The translations under genes and the position numbers were made by a program. This document shows, piece by piece, positions 24,648-33,075 of a stretch of 57,997 nucleotides of DNA (its first letter is position 1; each line of letters begins with the position of its first letter). The stretch lies in NCBI RefSeq assembly GCF_020400725.1, contig NZ_JAINVG010000045.1, forward strand, positions 1-57,997. The letters run 5' to 3'. The notes below the pieces were generated by a model. That model searched no databases. It was not told the DNA's origin and was given only the letters and a program-made list of their open reading frames with translations. This DNA comes from Streptomyces sp. NK15101. GTDB taxonomy: Bacteria > Actinomycetota > Actinomycetes > Streptomycetales > Streptomycetaceae.

Positions 24648-26144
24648 ATGCCGGCCACAGACCGCTCCCCCGCGGGCGATCCCGAGGCTTTGAGACGCCA
24701 CCCGCACCTGTTCAAGGCCGCCACCCGGCGCCGGCGGCCCAGACTGCGGCGGACCGACATCACGGTCACCGACGAGGCGGCGGTCAAGCGGGCGGTGAGG
24801 GCGGCCTCCCTGGGCAACGCCATGGAGTGGTTCGACTTCGGCGTCTACGCCTACCTCGCCGTCACCCTCGGGCACGTCTTCTTCCCGGCCGGGAACGACA
24901 CGGTCCAGCTGCTGTCGTCGTTCGCGACGTTCGCGGTCGCCTTCCTGGTCCGCCCCCTCGGCGGCATGGTGTTCGGCCCGATGGGTGACCGGCTGGGCCG
25001 GAAGAAGGTCCTCGCCCTGACCATGATCCTCATGGCGGTCGGCACCTTCGCGATCGGCATGATCCCCTCGTACGCCTCGATCGGCTTCTGGGCACCGGCG
25101 CTCCTGGTGTTCTTCCGCATGCTCCAGGGCTTCTCGACCGGCGGCGAGTACGGCGGCGCCTCGACCTTCATCGCCGAGTACGCCCCCGACCGCCGCCGCG
25201 GCTACTTCGGCAGCTTCCTCGAATTCGGCACCCTGGCCGGTTACGTCGGCGCGGCGGGCCTCGTCACGGCGCTCACCGCGTGGCTCGGCCCCGACGCGAT
25301 GGAGGCGTGGGGCTGGCGCGTCCCGTTCCTCGTCGCGGGCCCCCTGGGCCTGGTCGGCCTCTACCTGCGGCTCCGGCTGGACGAGACGCCCGCCTTCCAG
25401 AAGCTGGAGAACGAGTCGGCGCGCGCCTCGGAGGCGGCGGACCCGGTGGAGACCTCCACCAAGGGCGACCTGGCGAAGATCTTCCGGCAGCAGTGGCCCG
25501 CGCTGGTCCTGTGCGTCGCCCTGGTCGGCGCGTACAACATCACCGACTACATGCTGCTGTCCTACATGCCGACGTACCTCTCCGACGAACTCGGCTACAG
25601 CGAGACCCACGGCCTGCTGATCCTCCTGCTCGTGATGGTCCTGCTCATGCTGGTCATCACCCAGGTCGGCCGCCTCAGCGACCGCTTCGGCCGCAGGCCC
25701 GTCCTGATGGCCGGCATGCTCGGCTTCCTCCTGCTCTCCCTGCCCGCCTTCCTCCTGATCGGGCGGGGCGGCGTACCGGCGATCACCGCGGGCATGCTGA
25801 TGCTCGGCCTCTCGCTGGTCTGCATGCTCGGCACCATGTCGGCGGCGCTCCCGGCGCTCTTCCCGACGGACGTGCGGTACGGCTCCCTGTCGGTGGGCTA
25901 CAACCTGTCGACCTCCCTCTTCGGCGGTACGACCCCGCTCGTCATCACGGCCCTGATCGGCGCGACCGGCAGCAATCTGATGCCGGCGTACTACGCGATG
26001 GGCGCGGCGCTCGTCGGCGTGATCGCGGTGGCCTGCATGAAGGAGACGGCCCGGCGCCCCCTGGACGGATCGCCGCCGTCGGTGGCGACCCCGGAGGAGG
26101 CCGCCGAGCTGATCCTGGCCCGGACACCGGAACCGAGGTTCTGA
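24648..26144 (+). CDS. MFS transporter, metabolite:H+ symporter (ProP/MHS) type
   Basis: 498 aa from ATG 24648 with AGAGAGGA upstream. The N-terminal about 45 residues are a basic cytoplasmic extension, then RAASLGNAMEWFDFGVYAYLA, the hallmark of MHS-family importers of osmolytes or dicarboxylates (ProP, KgtP). GPMGDRLGRKKVLALT gives the loop 2-3 motif, and RMLQGFSTGGEYGGASTFIAEY (split LQGFSTGGEYGG, STFIAEY) helix 5. Twelve membrane segments. ProP-like C-terminal coiled coil is lacking. Substrate could be proline/betaine or an organic acid. Confidence 0.93.
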   Translation: MPATDRSPAGDPEALRRHPHLFKAATRRRRPRLRRTDITVTDEAAVKRAVRAASLGNAMEWFDFGVYAYLAVTLGHVFFPAGNDTVQLLSSFATFAVAFLVRPLGGMVFGPMGDRLGRKKVLALTMILMAVGTFAIGMIPSYASIGFWAPALLVFFRMLQGFSTGGEYGGASTFIAEYAPDRRRGYFGSFLEFGTLAGYVGAAGLVTALTAWLGPDAMEAWGWRVPFLVAGPLGLVGLYLRLRLDETPAFQKLENESARASEAADPVETSTKGDLAKIFRQQWPALVLCVALVGAYNITDYMLLSYMPTYLSDELGYSETHGLLILLLVMVLLMLVITQVGRLSDRFGRRPVLMAGMLGFLLLSLPAFLLIGRGGVPAITAGMLMLGLSLVCMLGTMSAALPALFPTDVRYGSLSVGYNLSTSLFGGTTPLVITALIGATGSNLMPAYYAMGAALVGVIAVACMKETARRPLDGSPPSVATPEEAAELILARTPEPRF

Positions 26145-26158
26145 CCCCCTCCGCCGTC

Positions 26159-26203
26159 GGAACGGCCCGCACCGGAGCGCGTCCGGTGCGGGCCGTTCCG
26201 TTT
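26159..26203 (+). terminator. Intrinsic terminator of the MHS transporter gene
   Basis: A perfect 18-bp stem, GGAACGGCCCGCACCGGA (26159-26176) with its complement at 26182-26199, a 5-nt loop, followed by GTTTTCC. Confidence 0.92.
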
Positions 26204-26291
26204 TCCGCACGCGATACGTACGCGATATGGCGTGACCGTCCGATATTCGGGTCGTTAGTCCGTACGAGATCCGTACTGGGGAGGGAGCTCC

Positions 26292-26933
26292 ATGGGGACG
26301 AGCGCGTACACGAAGGAACGGCTGGAAGCGGCGGCACGGGGAGCGCGGACGCTGACGGAGGCGCTGGAGCGGCTGGGGGTGGACCCGAGGAGCGGGTCGC
26401 GGCGCTATCTGCACGACCGCATGCGGAAGCTGGGGGTGGACACGTCGCACTTCGAGCGGGAAGGAGTGCGGTGGACGCGGGAGGTCTTGGCTGAGGCGGT
26501 GGCGGCGTCCACGAACATGTGCGAGGTGCTGCGGCGGCTTGGGGTGGAGGTCGTGGGCGGGCAGCACACGCACATCAGCCGCCGGATCAAGGCGTACGGA
26601 ATCGATGTCTCGCACTTCCGCGCACCATCCCGCCAGGGCAAGCCTTGGCGCCCCCGGACACCCGAGACCCTGCTCGTGGAGCAGACCGGTCCGCAGACCC
26701 GGCGCATCCCCAGCGACCGTCTCGCCTGGGCACTGGCGGAGTCCGGGGCCCAGAAGCGGTGCGCGATGTGCGGCAACGATGGCTTGTGGCGCGGCCGCCC
26801 TCTCCGGCTGGAGATCGACCACGTCGACGGCGACTGGCGCAACAACCGCATCGAGAACCTGCGGTTCCTCTGCCCCAACTGCCACTCGGCAACGGACAAC
26901 TACCGGGGCCGGGGGAAGGGGCGGCGTCGGTGA
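26292..26933 (+). CDS. HNH endonuclease (first of a tandem pair)
   Basis: 213 aa from ATG 26292 with GGGAGGGAG upstream. Two N-terminal repeats of about 50 aa each end in the same motif: YTKERLEAAARGARTLTEAL...GVDTSHF (residues 6-54) and WTREVLAEAVAASTNMCEVL...GIDVSHF (61-113). They resemble DNA-binding modules found in phage-type HNH proteins. The C-terminal HNH nuclease carries CAMCG near 156, LEIDHVDGDWRNNRIENLRFLCPNC (fragments LEIDHVDGDW and NLRFLCPNCH) near 176-205, with the catalytic His and zinc cysteines intact. It is overlapped (GTGA) by a paralogue. Confidence 0.9.
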   Translation: MGTSAYTKERLEAAARGARTLTEALERLGVDPRSGSRRYLHDRMRKLGVDTSHFEREGVRWTREVLAEAVAASTNMCEVLRRLGVEVVGGQHTHISRRIKAYGIDVSHFRAPSRQGKPWRPRTPETLLVEQTGPQTRRIPSDRLAWALAESGAQKRCAMCGNDGLWRGRPLRLEIDHVDGDWRNNRIENLRFLCPNCHSATDNYRGRGKGRRR

Positions 26934-27589
26934 GGGAGGGCATCCGGTACACGCGCGAGCGGCTGACCGAAGCAGCCTCGCGATGCGCGGACATCAACGA
27001 GGTCATGGACTTCTTCGGAGTGCAGCCGTACGACAAGCTGCGACGCTACCTCCTGAAGCGCTTCGCCCACTACAGCATCGACATCTCGCACTTCCCACAC
27101 CGCCGACGCGGCAGGCAGCTGCTCCGTCCGACGGCGGAGGAGCTGCGGAGCGCGGTCGAGGGATCCCTCTCCGTCTCTGGCGCTCTGCGCCTCCTGGGCA
27201 GACCTGACAGTGGGCAGGCTCGGGACCTGTTCCGGCGATGGACAACGGAGGACGGCCTGAGCACCGCACACTTCCTAGGACAGGCCCACCAACGGGGCAA
27301 ACCTGGGCCGACGAGGCCGGCGACGGAGATTCTGGTCCGGCACGACGGCAGACGCAGGACCAGGACGTACCTACTCCGGCGGGCGCTCCGCGAGGTGGGG
27401 GTGCCAGAGGAGTGCGCCGAATGCGGCACCGGGCTCGAATGGCTCGGGACATCGATAACCCTGGAGATCGATCACATCAACGGGGACTGGAGCGACGACC
27501 GGCGCGAAAACCTGCGGCTTCTGTGCCCCAACTGCCATGCAACCACTGACACCTGGTGCAGGGGAGGACGAAGCCGACAGGGCCGGTAA
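26930..27589 (+). CDS. HNH endonuclease (second of a tandem pair)
   Basis: 219 aa from GTG 26930, which overlaps the upstream stop by 4 bp, so it is translationally coupled. Same architecture as its neighbour: two repeats ending in SIDISHF (near 54) and LSTAHF (near 110), then CAECG near 164, LEIDHINGDWSDDRRENLRLLCPNC (fragments LEIDHINGDW, NLRLLCPNCH) near 183-207. The active-site residues are preserved, while repeat regions have diverged strongly, so the pair is an old duplication that may act as a heterodimer with different DNA contacts. It ends 12 bp before a tRNA gene. Confidence 0.88.
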   Translation: MREGIRYTRERLTEAASRCADINEVMDFFGVQPYDKLRRYLLKRFAHYSIDISHFPHRRRGRQLLRPTAEELRSAVEGSLSVSGALRLLGRPDSGQARDLFRRWTTEDGLSTAHFLGQAHQRGKPGPTRPATEILVRHDGRRRTRTYLLRRALREVGVPEECAECGTGLEWLGTSITLEIDHINGDWSDDRRENLRLLCPNCHATTDTWCRGGRSRQGR

Positions 27590-27601
27590 GGTATGGGCGA
27601 C

Positions 27602-27676
27602 GGGCCCGTATCCCAGCTGGTTAGAGGACGCCGTTTTAGAGGCGGTGCGTCGTGGGTTCGAGTCCCACCGGGCCTA
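27602..27676 (+). tRNA. tRNA, short variable loop; anticodon probably UAG
   Basis: 75 nt without encoded CCA. Acceptor GGGCCCG pairs with CGGGCCT (first pair G-U), discriminator A. T-arm GTGGG-TTCGAGT-CCCAC is perfect, variable loop GCGTC (5 nt), D-arm only TCC/GGA. The best anticodon stem is GCCGT/GCGGT around loop TTTAGAG, giving anticodon UAG at 27637-27639 (reads CUA, Leu); an alternative 4-bp stem CGCC/GGCG gives an 8-nt loop. A leucine tRNA should have a long variable arm, so identity is uncertain and it might be a non-standard or decaying tRNA. Confidence 0.75.
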
Positions 27677-27682
27677 CGTCGC

Positions 27683-27713
27683 AGGCGCGGCACCCACAAG
27701 GTGCCGCGCCTTT
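27683..27713. terminator. Terminator after the tRNA
   Basis: AGGCGCGGCAC (27683-27693) pairs perfectly with GTGCCGCGCCT (27701-27711), loop of 7 nt, then TT. It lies between the tRNA and the end of convergent rdgB and can serve both. Confidence 0.9.
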
Positions 27714-27720
27714 CGCGTCC

Positions 27721-28329
27721 TCAGCCCACCAGTTCCCGCACCACCGGCACCAGCGCCCGGAACGCCTTGCCGCGGTGGCTGATCGCGTTCTTCTCCTCCG
27801 GGGTCAGCTGGGCGCACGTCACGTCGTGGCCCTCCGGCTGGAGGATCGGGTCGTAGCCGAAGCCGTTCGTGCCGACCGGGGCGTGGCGGAGGGTGCCCGG
27901 CATGCGGCCTTCCACCACTCGTTCCGTGCCGTCGGGCAGTGCCAGGGCCGCCGCGCAGGCGAAGTGGGCGCCGCGGTGGGCGTCGTCGATGTCCGAGAGC
28001 TGGGCCAGGAGCAGGTTCAGGTTGGCCTTGTCGTCGCCGTGGGTGCCGGCCCAGCGGGCGGAGAAGATGCCGGGGGCGCCGTTCAGGACGTCGACGCAGA
28101 GGCCCGAGTCGTCGGCGACGGCCGGGAGGCCGGTGGCCCGGGCCAGGGCGTGGGCCTTCAGGAGGGCGTTCTCGGCGAAGGTGACGCCCGTCTCCTTGAC
28201 GTCGGGGACGTCGGGGTACGCGTCCGCGCCGACGAGTTCGAGGTCGAGGCCCGCGTCGGCGAGGATCGCGTGGAGTTCGGTGATCTTGCCCGCGTTGCGG
28301 GTGGCGAGGATCAGTCGCTGTCGGGTCAT
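27721..28329 (-). CDS. rdgB: XTP/dITP diphosphatase (non-canonical purine NTP pyrophosphatase)
   Basis: 202 aa from ATG 28329. Ham1/RdgB family: removes XTP, ITP and dITP from the nucleotide pool, cytoplasmic. Motifs: N-terminal ILATRNAGKITEL with the substrate-binding Ser/Thr-x-N-x-x-K, VTFAENALLKAHA, catalytic DDSGLCVDVL near 75, and the base-specificity segment TNGFGYDPIL and SHRGKA near the C-terminus. Adjacent to rph, as in many bacteria. Confidence 0.96.
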   Translation of the reverse strand: MTRQRLILATRNAGKITELHAILADAGLDLELVGADAYPDVPDVKETGVTFAENALLKAHALARATGLPAVADDSGLCVDVLNGAPGIFSARWAGTHGDDKANLNLLLAQLSDIDDAHRGAHFACAAALALPDGTERVVEGRMPGTLRHAPVGTNGFGYDPILQPEGHDVTCAQLTPEEKNAISHRGKAFRALVPVVRELVG

Positions 28330-28337
28330 GCCCCCGA

Positions 28338-28718
28338 TTATCCCGGGGTGCAGACCTTGGCCACCTCGCTCGCGGCGTCGGTGACCGGCGTGATGTCGGG
28401 GGTCGTGTCGCCGTTCTTGACCGCCGTGCGGACGGAGTCGACGCCCTTGGTGAGGTCGTCCACGGCCTTGGAGAGGTCGGCGTTGTCCGTGGTGTTCTTG
28501 AGGTTGCCCAGTTCGGTGGAGATCTGGTTCAGGGACTCCTCGATCTGCGTCACGTCGTTGGAGGCGTTCGAGACCGCCTGCTGGAGGTTCTGCACGGACG
28601 TGGCTATCGCGTCGGCGGTCTTGACGCAGTCCATGGCGGTGTCGAGGGCTCCGCAGCCGCTCAGGACGGTGGTGAGCGCGGCGGCCGTGGCCATGGCGAG
28701 TGCGAGACGGCGCTTCAA
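28338..28718 (-). CDS. Small lipoprotein
   Basis: 126 aa, with a signal peptide and lipobox LTTVLSGC (Cys22) for lipidation and export. The mature part is a single long alpha-helical, coiled-coil-like segment (residues about 35-100: heptad-patterned LQQAVSNASNDVTQIEESL, LGNLKNTTDNADLSKAVDDL). Mature cysteines at 31 and 123 could form a disulfide. Function unknown. It lies between rdgB and rph with its own ribosome-binding site (GGAGG). Confidence 0.88.
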   Translation of the reverse strand: MKRRLALAMATAAALTTVLSGCGALDTAMDCVKTADAIATSVQNLQQAVSNASNDVTQIEESLNQISTELGNLKNTTDNADLSKAVDDLTKGVDSVRTAVKNGDTTPDITPVTDAASEVAKVCTPG

Positions 28719-28753
28719 GGCGGGTCCTCCCCCAGGTGCGTACAGACGTGCGG

Positions 28754-28791
28754 ACGGGCGGGCGCACGGATCGTACCGGGTGCCCGCCCGT
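28754..28791 (-). terminator. Terminator downstream of rph
   Basis: ACGGGCGGGC and GCCCGCCCGT form a 10-bp stem with an 18-nt loop beginning 18 bp beyond the rph stop (transcribed leftward). Confidence 0.65.
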
Positions 28792-28808
28792 CAGGACGCA
28801 GCCAGGTG

Positions 28809-29540
<732 letters not shown>

Positions 29541-29565
29541 GGGACGAGCCTAGCCGGACATGGCG

Positions 29566-29597
29566 GAGGGCCCGTTCCCCTGCCGGAGCGGGCCCTC
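29566..29597 (-). terminator. Terminator downstream of nagF
   Basis: GAGGGCCCG (29566-29574) pairs perfectly with CGGGCCCTC (29589-29597). It lies between nagF and rph, both leftward, so it isolates the PTS gene. Confidence 0.7.
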
Positions 29598-29650
29598 CTG
29601 GGGAAGCGAGCGGATGGCTCAGGCTCGCTTCGGGTCCGTGAGCCGGTGGC

Positions 29651-29884
29651 TCACATCAGGTCTTCGATCTCCGCGGCGATCGGGTCGGCGTCGGTGCCGA
29701 TGACGACCTGGATGGCGGTGCCCATCTTGACGACGCCGTGGGCGCCGGCGGCCTTCAGGGCGGCCTCGTCGACGAGGGAGGCGTCCACGACCTCGGTGCG
29801 CAGGCGGGTGATGCAGCCTTCGACCTCTTCGATGTTGTCGATGCCGCCGAGCCCGGCGACGATCTTCTCAGCCTTGCTGGCCAT
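29651..29884 (-). CDS. nagF: PTS EIIB domain protein, GlcNAc/glucose type
   Basis: 77 aa from ATG 29884 with AGGGAG upstream. A free-standing EIIB domain; the phosphorylated cysteine is in the motif VEGCITRLRTEV (Cys24). It accepts phosphate from EIIA (crr, elsewhere) and passes it to sugar at the membrane EIIC. In S. coelicolor the equivalent protein (NagF) serves the GlcNAc permease. It is divergent from nagE1 with a DasR dre box in between, so both should be derepressed by glucosamine-6-phosphate. Confidence 0.93.
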   Translation of the reverse strand: MASKAEKIVAGLGGIDNIEEVEGCITRLRTEVVDASLVDEAALKAAGAHGVVKMGTAIQVVIGTDADPIAAEIEDLM

Positions 29885-30056
29885 GTGTTTCTCCCTGTCC
29901 GTTCCGTTCGCGAGGACGCGAATCTCGGCGCACCTGCGGTCCGTTTTGTCACGGTAACCCACGGTTGGCCCAACTTCGCGAGCAAGGACAGCCGTTCTGC
30001 CGAATGATGACGATCACCGGCGGCCTGTCCTCAGCGGGCTCCCGGAGCCTACCGCA

Positions 30057-30072
30057 ACTGGTCTACACCAGT
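30057..30072. promoter_or_regulatory. DasR-responsive element (dre)
   Basis: ACTGGTCTACACCAGT matches the dre consensus (ACTGGTCTAGACCASW) except for one central base. It lies in the nagF-nagE1 divergent region, 48 bp before the nagE1 start. Confidence 0.92.
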
Positions 30073-30119
30073 GTGCAACGAGATGCGGGCCCGGCCTGTT
30101 CCGGGCAGGGAGGACGCCG

Positions 30120-31433
30120 ATGAGTACCGACAGCGCCGCGGCGGCACCGGAGCCGAAGCCGAAGCGGTCCGTCTCGTGGGGCGGGCTCTTCCAGGGTCTC
30201 CAGAAGATGGGCCGGAGCCTCCAGCTCCCCATCGCCGTCCTCCCGGCCGCCGGCATCATCAACCGCCTGGGGCAGCCGGACGTCTTCGGTGCCGACGGTC
30301 TCGGCTGGGACAACGTAGCGAAGGTGATGGCGGGCGCCGGTGGTGCGCTGCTCGACGGCAACCTCGGCCTACCCCTGCTGTTCTGCATCGGTGTCGCGAT
30401 CGGCATGGCGAAGAAGGCGGACGGCTCGACCGCGCTCGCCGCGGTGGTCGGCTTCCTCGTCTACTACAACGTGCTGCGCCAGTTCCCGAAGGACTGCCCG
30501 CCGGGCACGAAGGACATCAGCGGCGGCTGCCTCGCCCCCGAGGAGGTCTTCACCGGGTACACGTACCAGAACCCGGGCGTCTTCGGCGGCATCGTCATGG
30601 GTCTGCTCGCCGCCTGGTTCTGGCAGCGCTACCACCGCAAGAAGCTGGTCGACTGGCTGGGCTTCTTCAACGGCCGCCGCCTGGTCCCGATCATCATGAC
30701 GTTCGTCGCGATCGCGTTCGCCGCGATCTGCCTGTGGATCTGGCCGCCGATCGGCGACGGACTGGAGAACTTCAGCGACTGGCTGGTCGGGCTCGGCGCG
30801 TGGGGCTCGGGCATCTTCGGCGTCGCCAACCGAGCGCTCCTCGTCATCGGCCTGCACCAGTTCCTGAACGTGCCGATCTGGTTCCAGTTCGGCACGTACA
30901 CCAAGCCGGACGGCACGGTGGTCCACGGCGACATCCCCATGTTCCTCGCGGGCGACCCGAACGCCGGGCAGTTCCTGACGGGCTTCTTCCCGATCATGAT
31001 GTTCGCGCTGCCCGCCGCGGCGCTCGCGATCACCCACACCGCGAAGCCGCACCGCCGGAAGGCGGTCGGCGGCATGATGCTCTCGGTCGCGCTGACCTCG
31101 TTCGTCACCGGCATCACCGAGCCGATCGAGTACTCGTTCCTCTTCATCGCGCCGCTGCTGTACGCGATCCACGCCGTGCTGACCGGCGTCTCGATGGCGG
31201 TGACCTGGGCGCTCGGCGTGAAGGACGGCTTCAGCTTCTCGGCCGGCCTGATCGACTACGTGATCAACTGGAACCTCGCGACGAAGCCGTGGCTGATCAT
31301 TCCGATCGGTCTGGGGTTCGCGGTCGTGTACTACGTGATCTTCAGGTTCGCGATCGTCAGGTTCGACCTTCCGACGCCCGGCCGCGAGCCGGAGGAGGTC
31401 GAGGAGGAGATCGAGCGCGACAACGTCAAGTAG
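30120..31433 (+). CDS. nagE1: PTS EIIC permease, GlcNAc family
   Basis: 437 aa from ATG 30120 with GGGAGGA upstream. EIIC of the glucose/GlcNAc family: 8-10 membrane segments, with LPIAVLPAAGIINRLG near residue 38, the NPGVFGGIVMG motif, GFFNGRRLVPII near 180 and the sugar-binding ITEPIEYSFLFIAPLLYAIH (near 335-355). No EIIB or EIIA is fused. In S. coelicolor the equivalent NagE1 is less important than NagE2 for GlcNAc uptake; a periplasm-side insert (QFPKDCPPGTKDISGGCLAP, with two cysteines) distinguishes it from its neighbour. Confidence 0.94.
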   Translation: MSTDSAAAAPEPKPKRSVSWGGLFQGLQKMGRSLQLPIAVLPAAGIINRLGQPDVFGADGLGWDNVAKVMAGAGGALLDGNLGLPLLFCIGVAIGMAKKADGSTALAAVVGFLVYYNVLRQFPKDCPPGTKDISGGCLAPEEVFTGYTYQNPGVFGGIVMGLLAAWFWQRYHRKKLVDWLGFFNGRRLVPIIMTFVAIAFAAICLWIWPPIGDGLENFSDWLVGLGAWGSGIFGVANRALLVIGLHQFLNVPIWFQFGTYTKPDGTVVHGDIPMFLAGDPNAGQFLTGFFPIMMFALPAAALAITHTAKPHRRKAVGGMMLSVALTSFVTGITEPIEYSFLFIAPLLYAIHAVLTGVSMAVTWALGVKDGFSFSAGLIDYVINWNLATKPWLIIPIGLGFAVVYYVIFRFAIVRFDLPTPGREPEEVEEEIERDNVK

Positions 31434-31509
31434 CCCGGCGGTCACCCGCCGGAGCCCGGCCGCTTTCGGGGCTTTCGCCTCCTCGCGAGGCCCCCTCGCA
31501 AGGCCCGTG

Positions 31510-31546
31510 AAAGGCCCCTGGACCTGACCGTCCGGGGGCCTTTTGT
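31510..31546 (+). terminator. Terminator of nagE1
   Basis: AAAGGCCCCTGGAC and GTCCGGGGGCCTTT pair over 13 bp with one wobble, loop about 6 nt, followed by TTG. Confidence 0.88.
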
Positions 31547-31614
31547 CGTGCATTTCCAGCTATGGCTGAGCGCACAGAATTCACAGGTTCCTTATCTAAG
31601 TCTCACGTGCTACA

Positions 31615-31630
31615 ACTGGTCTACACCACT
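31615..31630. promoter_or_regulatory. dre box 1 upstream of nagE2
   Basis: ACTGGTCTACACCACT, close to the DasR consensus, 105 bp before the nagE2 start. Confidence 0.9.
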
Positions 31631-31631
31631 C

Positions 31632-31647
31632 ATTGGTGTAGACCACG
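31632..31647. promoter_or_regulatory. dre box 2 upstream of nagE2
   Basis: ATTGGTGTAGACCACG, adjacent to box 1 with a single base between them, so two DasR dimers may bind side by side. A weaker third match, GCGGTCCAGACCACCG, follows at 31647-31662. Confidence 0.85.
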
Positions 31648-31734
31648 CGGTCCAGACCACCGCGTTCCACGAGACGCCGCCGTCACCCCCTTTTCATGTC
31701 CTCTGGCGGCGCCTTGCCTTACTGGAGGAAGTTG

Positions 31735-33000
31735 ATGAGTACGGCCACCGCCCAGGCCGCCGCTCCCGCGAAGAAGCGCGGATCCGGCCTGTTCCAGGGC
31801 CTGCAGAAGGTCGGTCGCAGCCTGCAGCTGCCGATCGCCGTGCTGCCGGCCGCGGGTATCTTGCTCCGTCTCGGCCAGCCCGACGTCTTCGGCAAGGACG
31901 GACTCGGTTGGGACAAGGTCGCCTCCGTGTTCGCCACGGCCGGCGGCGCTGTCTTCGACAACCTGCCCCTGCTCTTCTGCATCGGCGTCGCCATCGGCTT
32001 CGCCAAGAAGGCGGACGGCTCCACCGCCCTGGCCGCGCTCGTCGGATTCCTGGTCTACAGCAACGTGCTGAAGGCCTTCCCGATCACCGAGGCCGTCGTC
32101 AACACGACCGCCAACAAGGGCGTCGACGTCGCCGCGACGTACAACAACCCGGGTGTCCTCGGCGGCATCCTGATGGGTCTGCTCTCGGCCGTCCTGTGGC
32201 AGCGGTTCCACCGCACCAAGCTCGTCGACTGGCTCGGCTTCTTCAACGGCCGCCGTCTCGTCCCGATCATCATGGCCTTCGTCGGCACCGCCGTCGGTGT
32301 CGTCTTCGGCCTGGTCTGGGAGCCGATCGGCGAGGGCATCTCCAGCTTCGGCGAGTGGATGACCGGACTCGGCGCCGGTGGCGCCGGCCTCTTCGGCCTC
32401 ATCAACCGCGCGCTGATCCCCGTCGGCATGCACCAGTTCGTGAACACCGTCTCCTGGTTCCAGATCGGCGACTTCACCAATGCCGCCGGCGAGGTCGTCC
32501 ACGGTGACCTCAACCGCTTCTTCGCCGGTGACCCGAGCGCCGGAATCTTCATGTCGGGCTTCTTCCCGATCATGATGTTCGGCCTCCCGGCCGCCGCGAT
32601 CGCCATCGCCCACGCCGCCCGCCCCGAGCGCCGCAAGGCCGTCATGGGCATGATGATCTCCCTCGCGCTGACCTCCTTCGTCACGGGCATCACCGAGCCG
32701 ATCGAGTTCACCTTCATGTTCATCGCGCCGGTCCTGTACGCGATCCACGCGGTCCTGACCGCCGTGTCCATGGCCGTCACCTGGGCCTTCGGCGTCCACG
32801 CGGGCTTCACCTTCTCCGCCGGCGGCATCGACTACCTGCTCAACTGGAACCTCGCGACCAAGCCGTGGTTGATCATCCCGATCGGCCTCGTCTTCGCGGC
32901 GATCTACTACGTGGTCTTCCGCTTCGCGATCGTCAAGTTCAACCTCCCCACCCCGGGCCGCGAGCCCGAGGAGGAGGTCGAGGACCTCACCAAGGCGTGA
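31735..33000 (+). CDS. nagE2: PTS EIIC permease for N-acetylglucosamine
   Basis: 421 aa from ATG 31735 with TGGAGGAAG upstream. The paralogue of the upstream EIIC (LPIAVLPAAGILLRLGQPDVF, NPGVLGGILMG, GFFNGRRLVPII, ITEPIEFTFMFIAPVLYAIH). In S. coelicolor NagE2 is the main GlcNAc transporter and feeds the DasR circuit that links chitin-derived GlcNAc to development and antibiotic production. Doubled dre boxes in its promoter agree with tight DasR control. It lacks the cysteine-bearing insert of nagE1. Confidence 0.95.
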   Translation: MSTATAQAAAPAKKRGSGLFQGLQKVGRSLQLPIAVLPAAGILLRLGQPDVFGKDGLGWDKVASVFATAGGAVFDNLPLLFCIGVAIGFAKKADGSTALAALVGFLVYSNVLKAFPITEAVVNTTANKGVDVAATYNNPGVLGGILMGLLSAVLWQRFHRTKLVDWLGFFNGRRLVPIIMAFVGTAVGVVFGLVWEPIGEGISSFGEWMTGLGAGGAGLFGLINRALIPVGMHQFVNTVSWFQIGDFTNAAGEVVHGDLNRFFAGDPSAGIFMSGFFPIMMFGLPAAAIAIAHAARPERRKAVMGMMISLALTSFVTGITEPIEFTFMFIAPVLYAIHAVLTAVSMAVTWAFGVHAGFTFSAGGIDYLLNWNLATKPWLIIPIGLVFAAIYYVVFRFAIVKFNLPTPGREPEEEVEDLTKA

Positions 33001-33018
33001 GCCCCACCCGCACGGCCG

Positions 33019-33056
33019 AAGGGCCCCGGAACCGTACGCACGGTTCCGGGGCCCTT
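33019..33056. terminator. Very strong bidirectional terminator
   Basis: A perfect 17-bp stem, AAGGGCCCCGGAACCGT (33019-33035) with its complement at 33040-33056, loop ACGC, between convergent nagE2 and the metallohydrolase. Confidence 0.94.
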
Positions 33057-33075
33057 CCCCTGTCCTCGGAAGTCC

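Noticed and set aside
31647..31662. Third dre box before nagE2
   Set aside because: GCGGTCCAGACCACCG keeps only part of the consensus; kept as a mention but not a feature.
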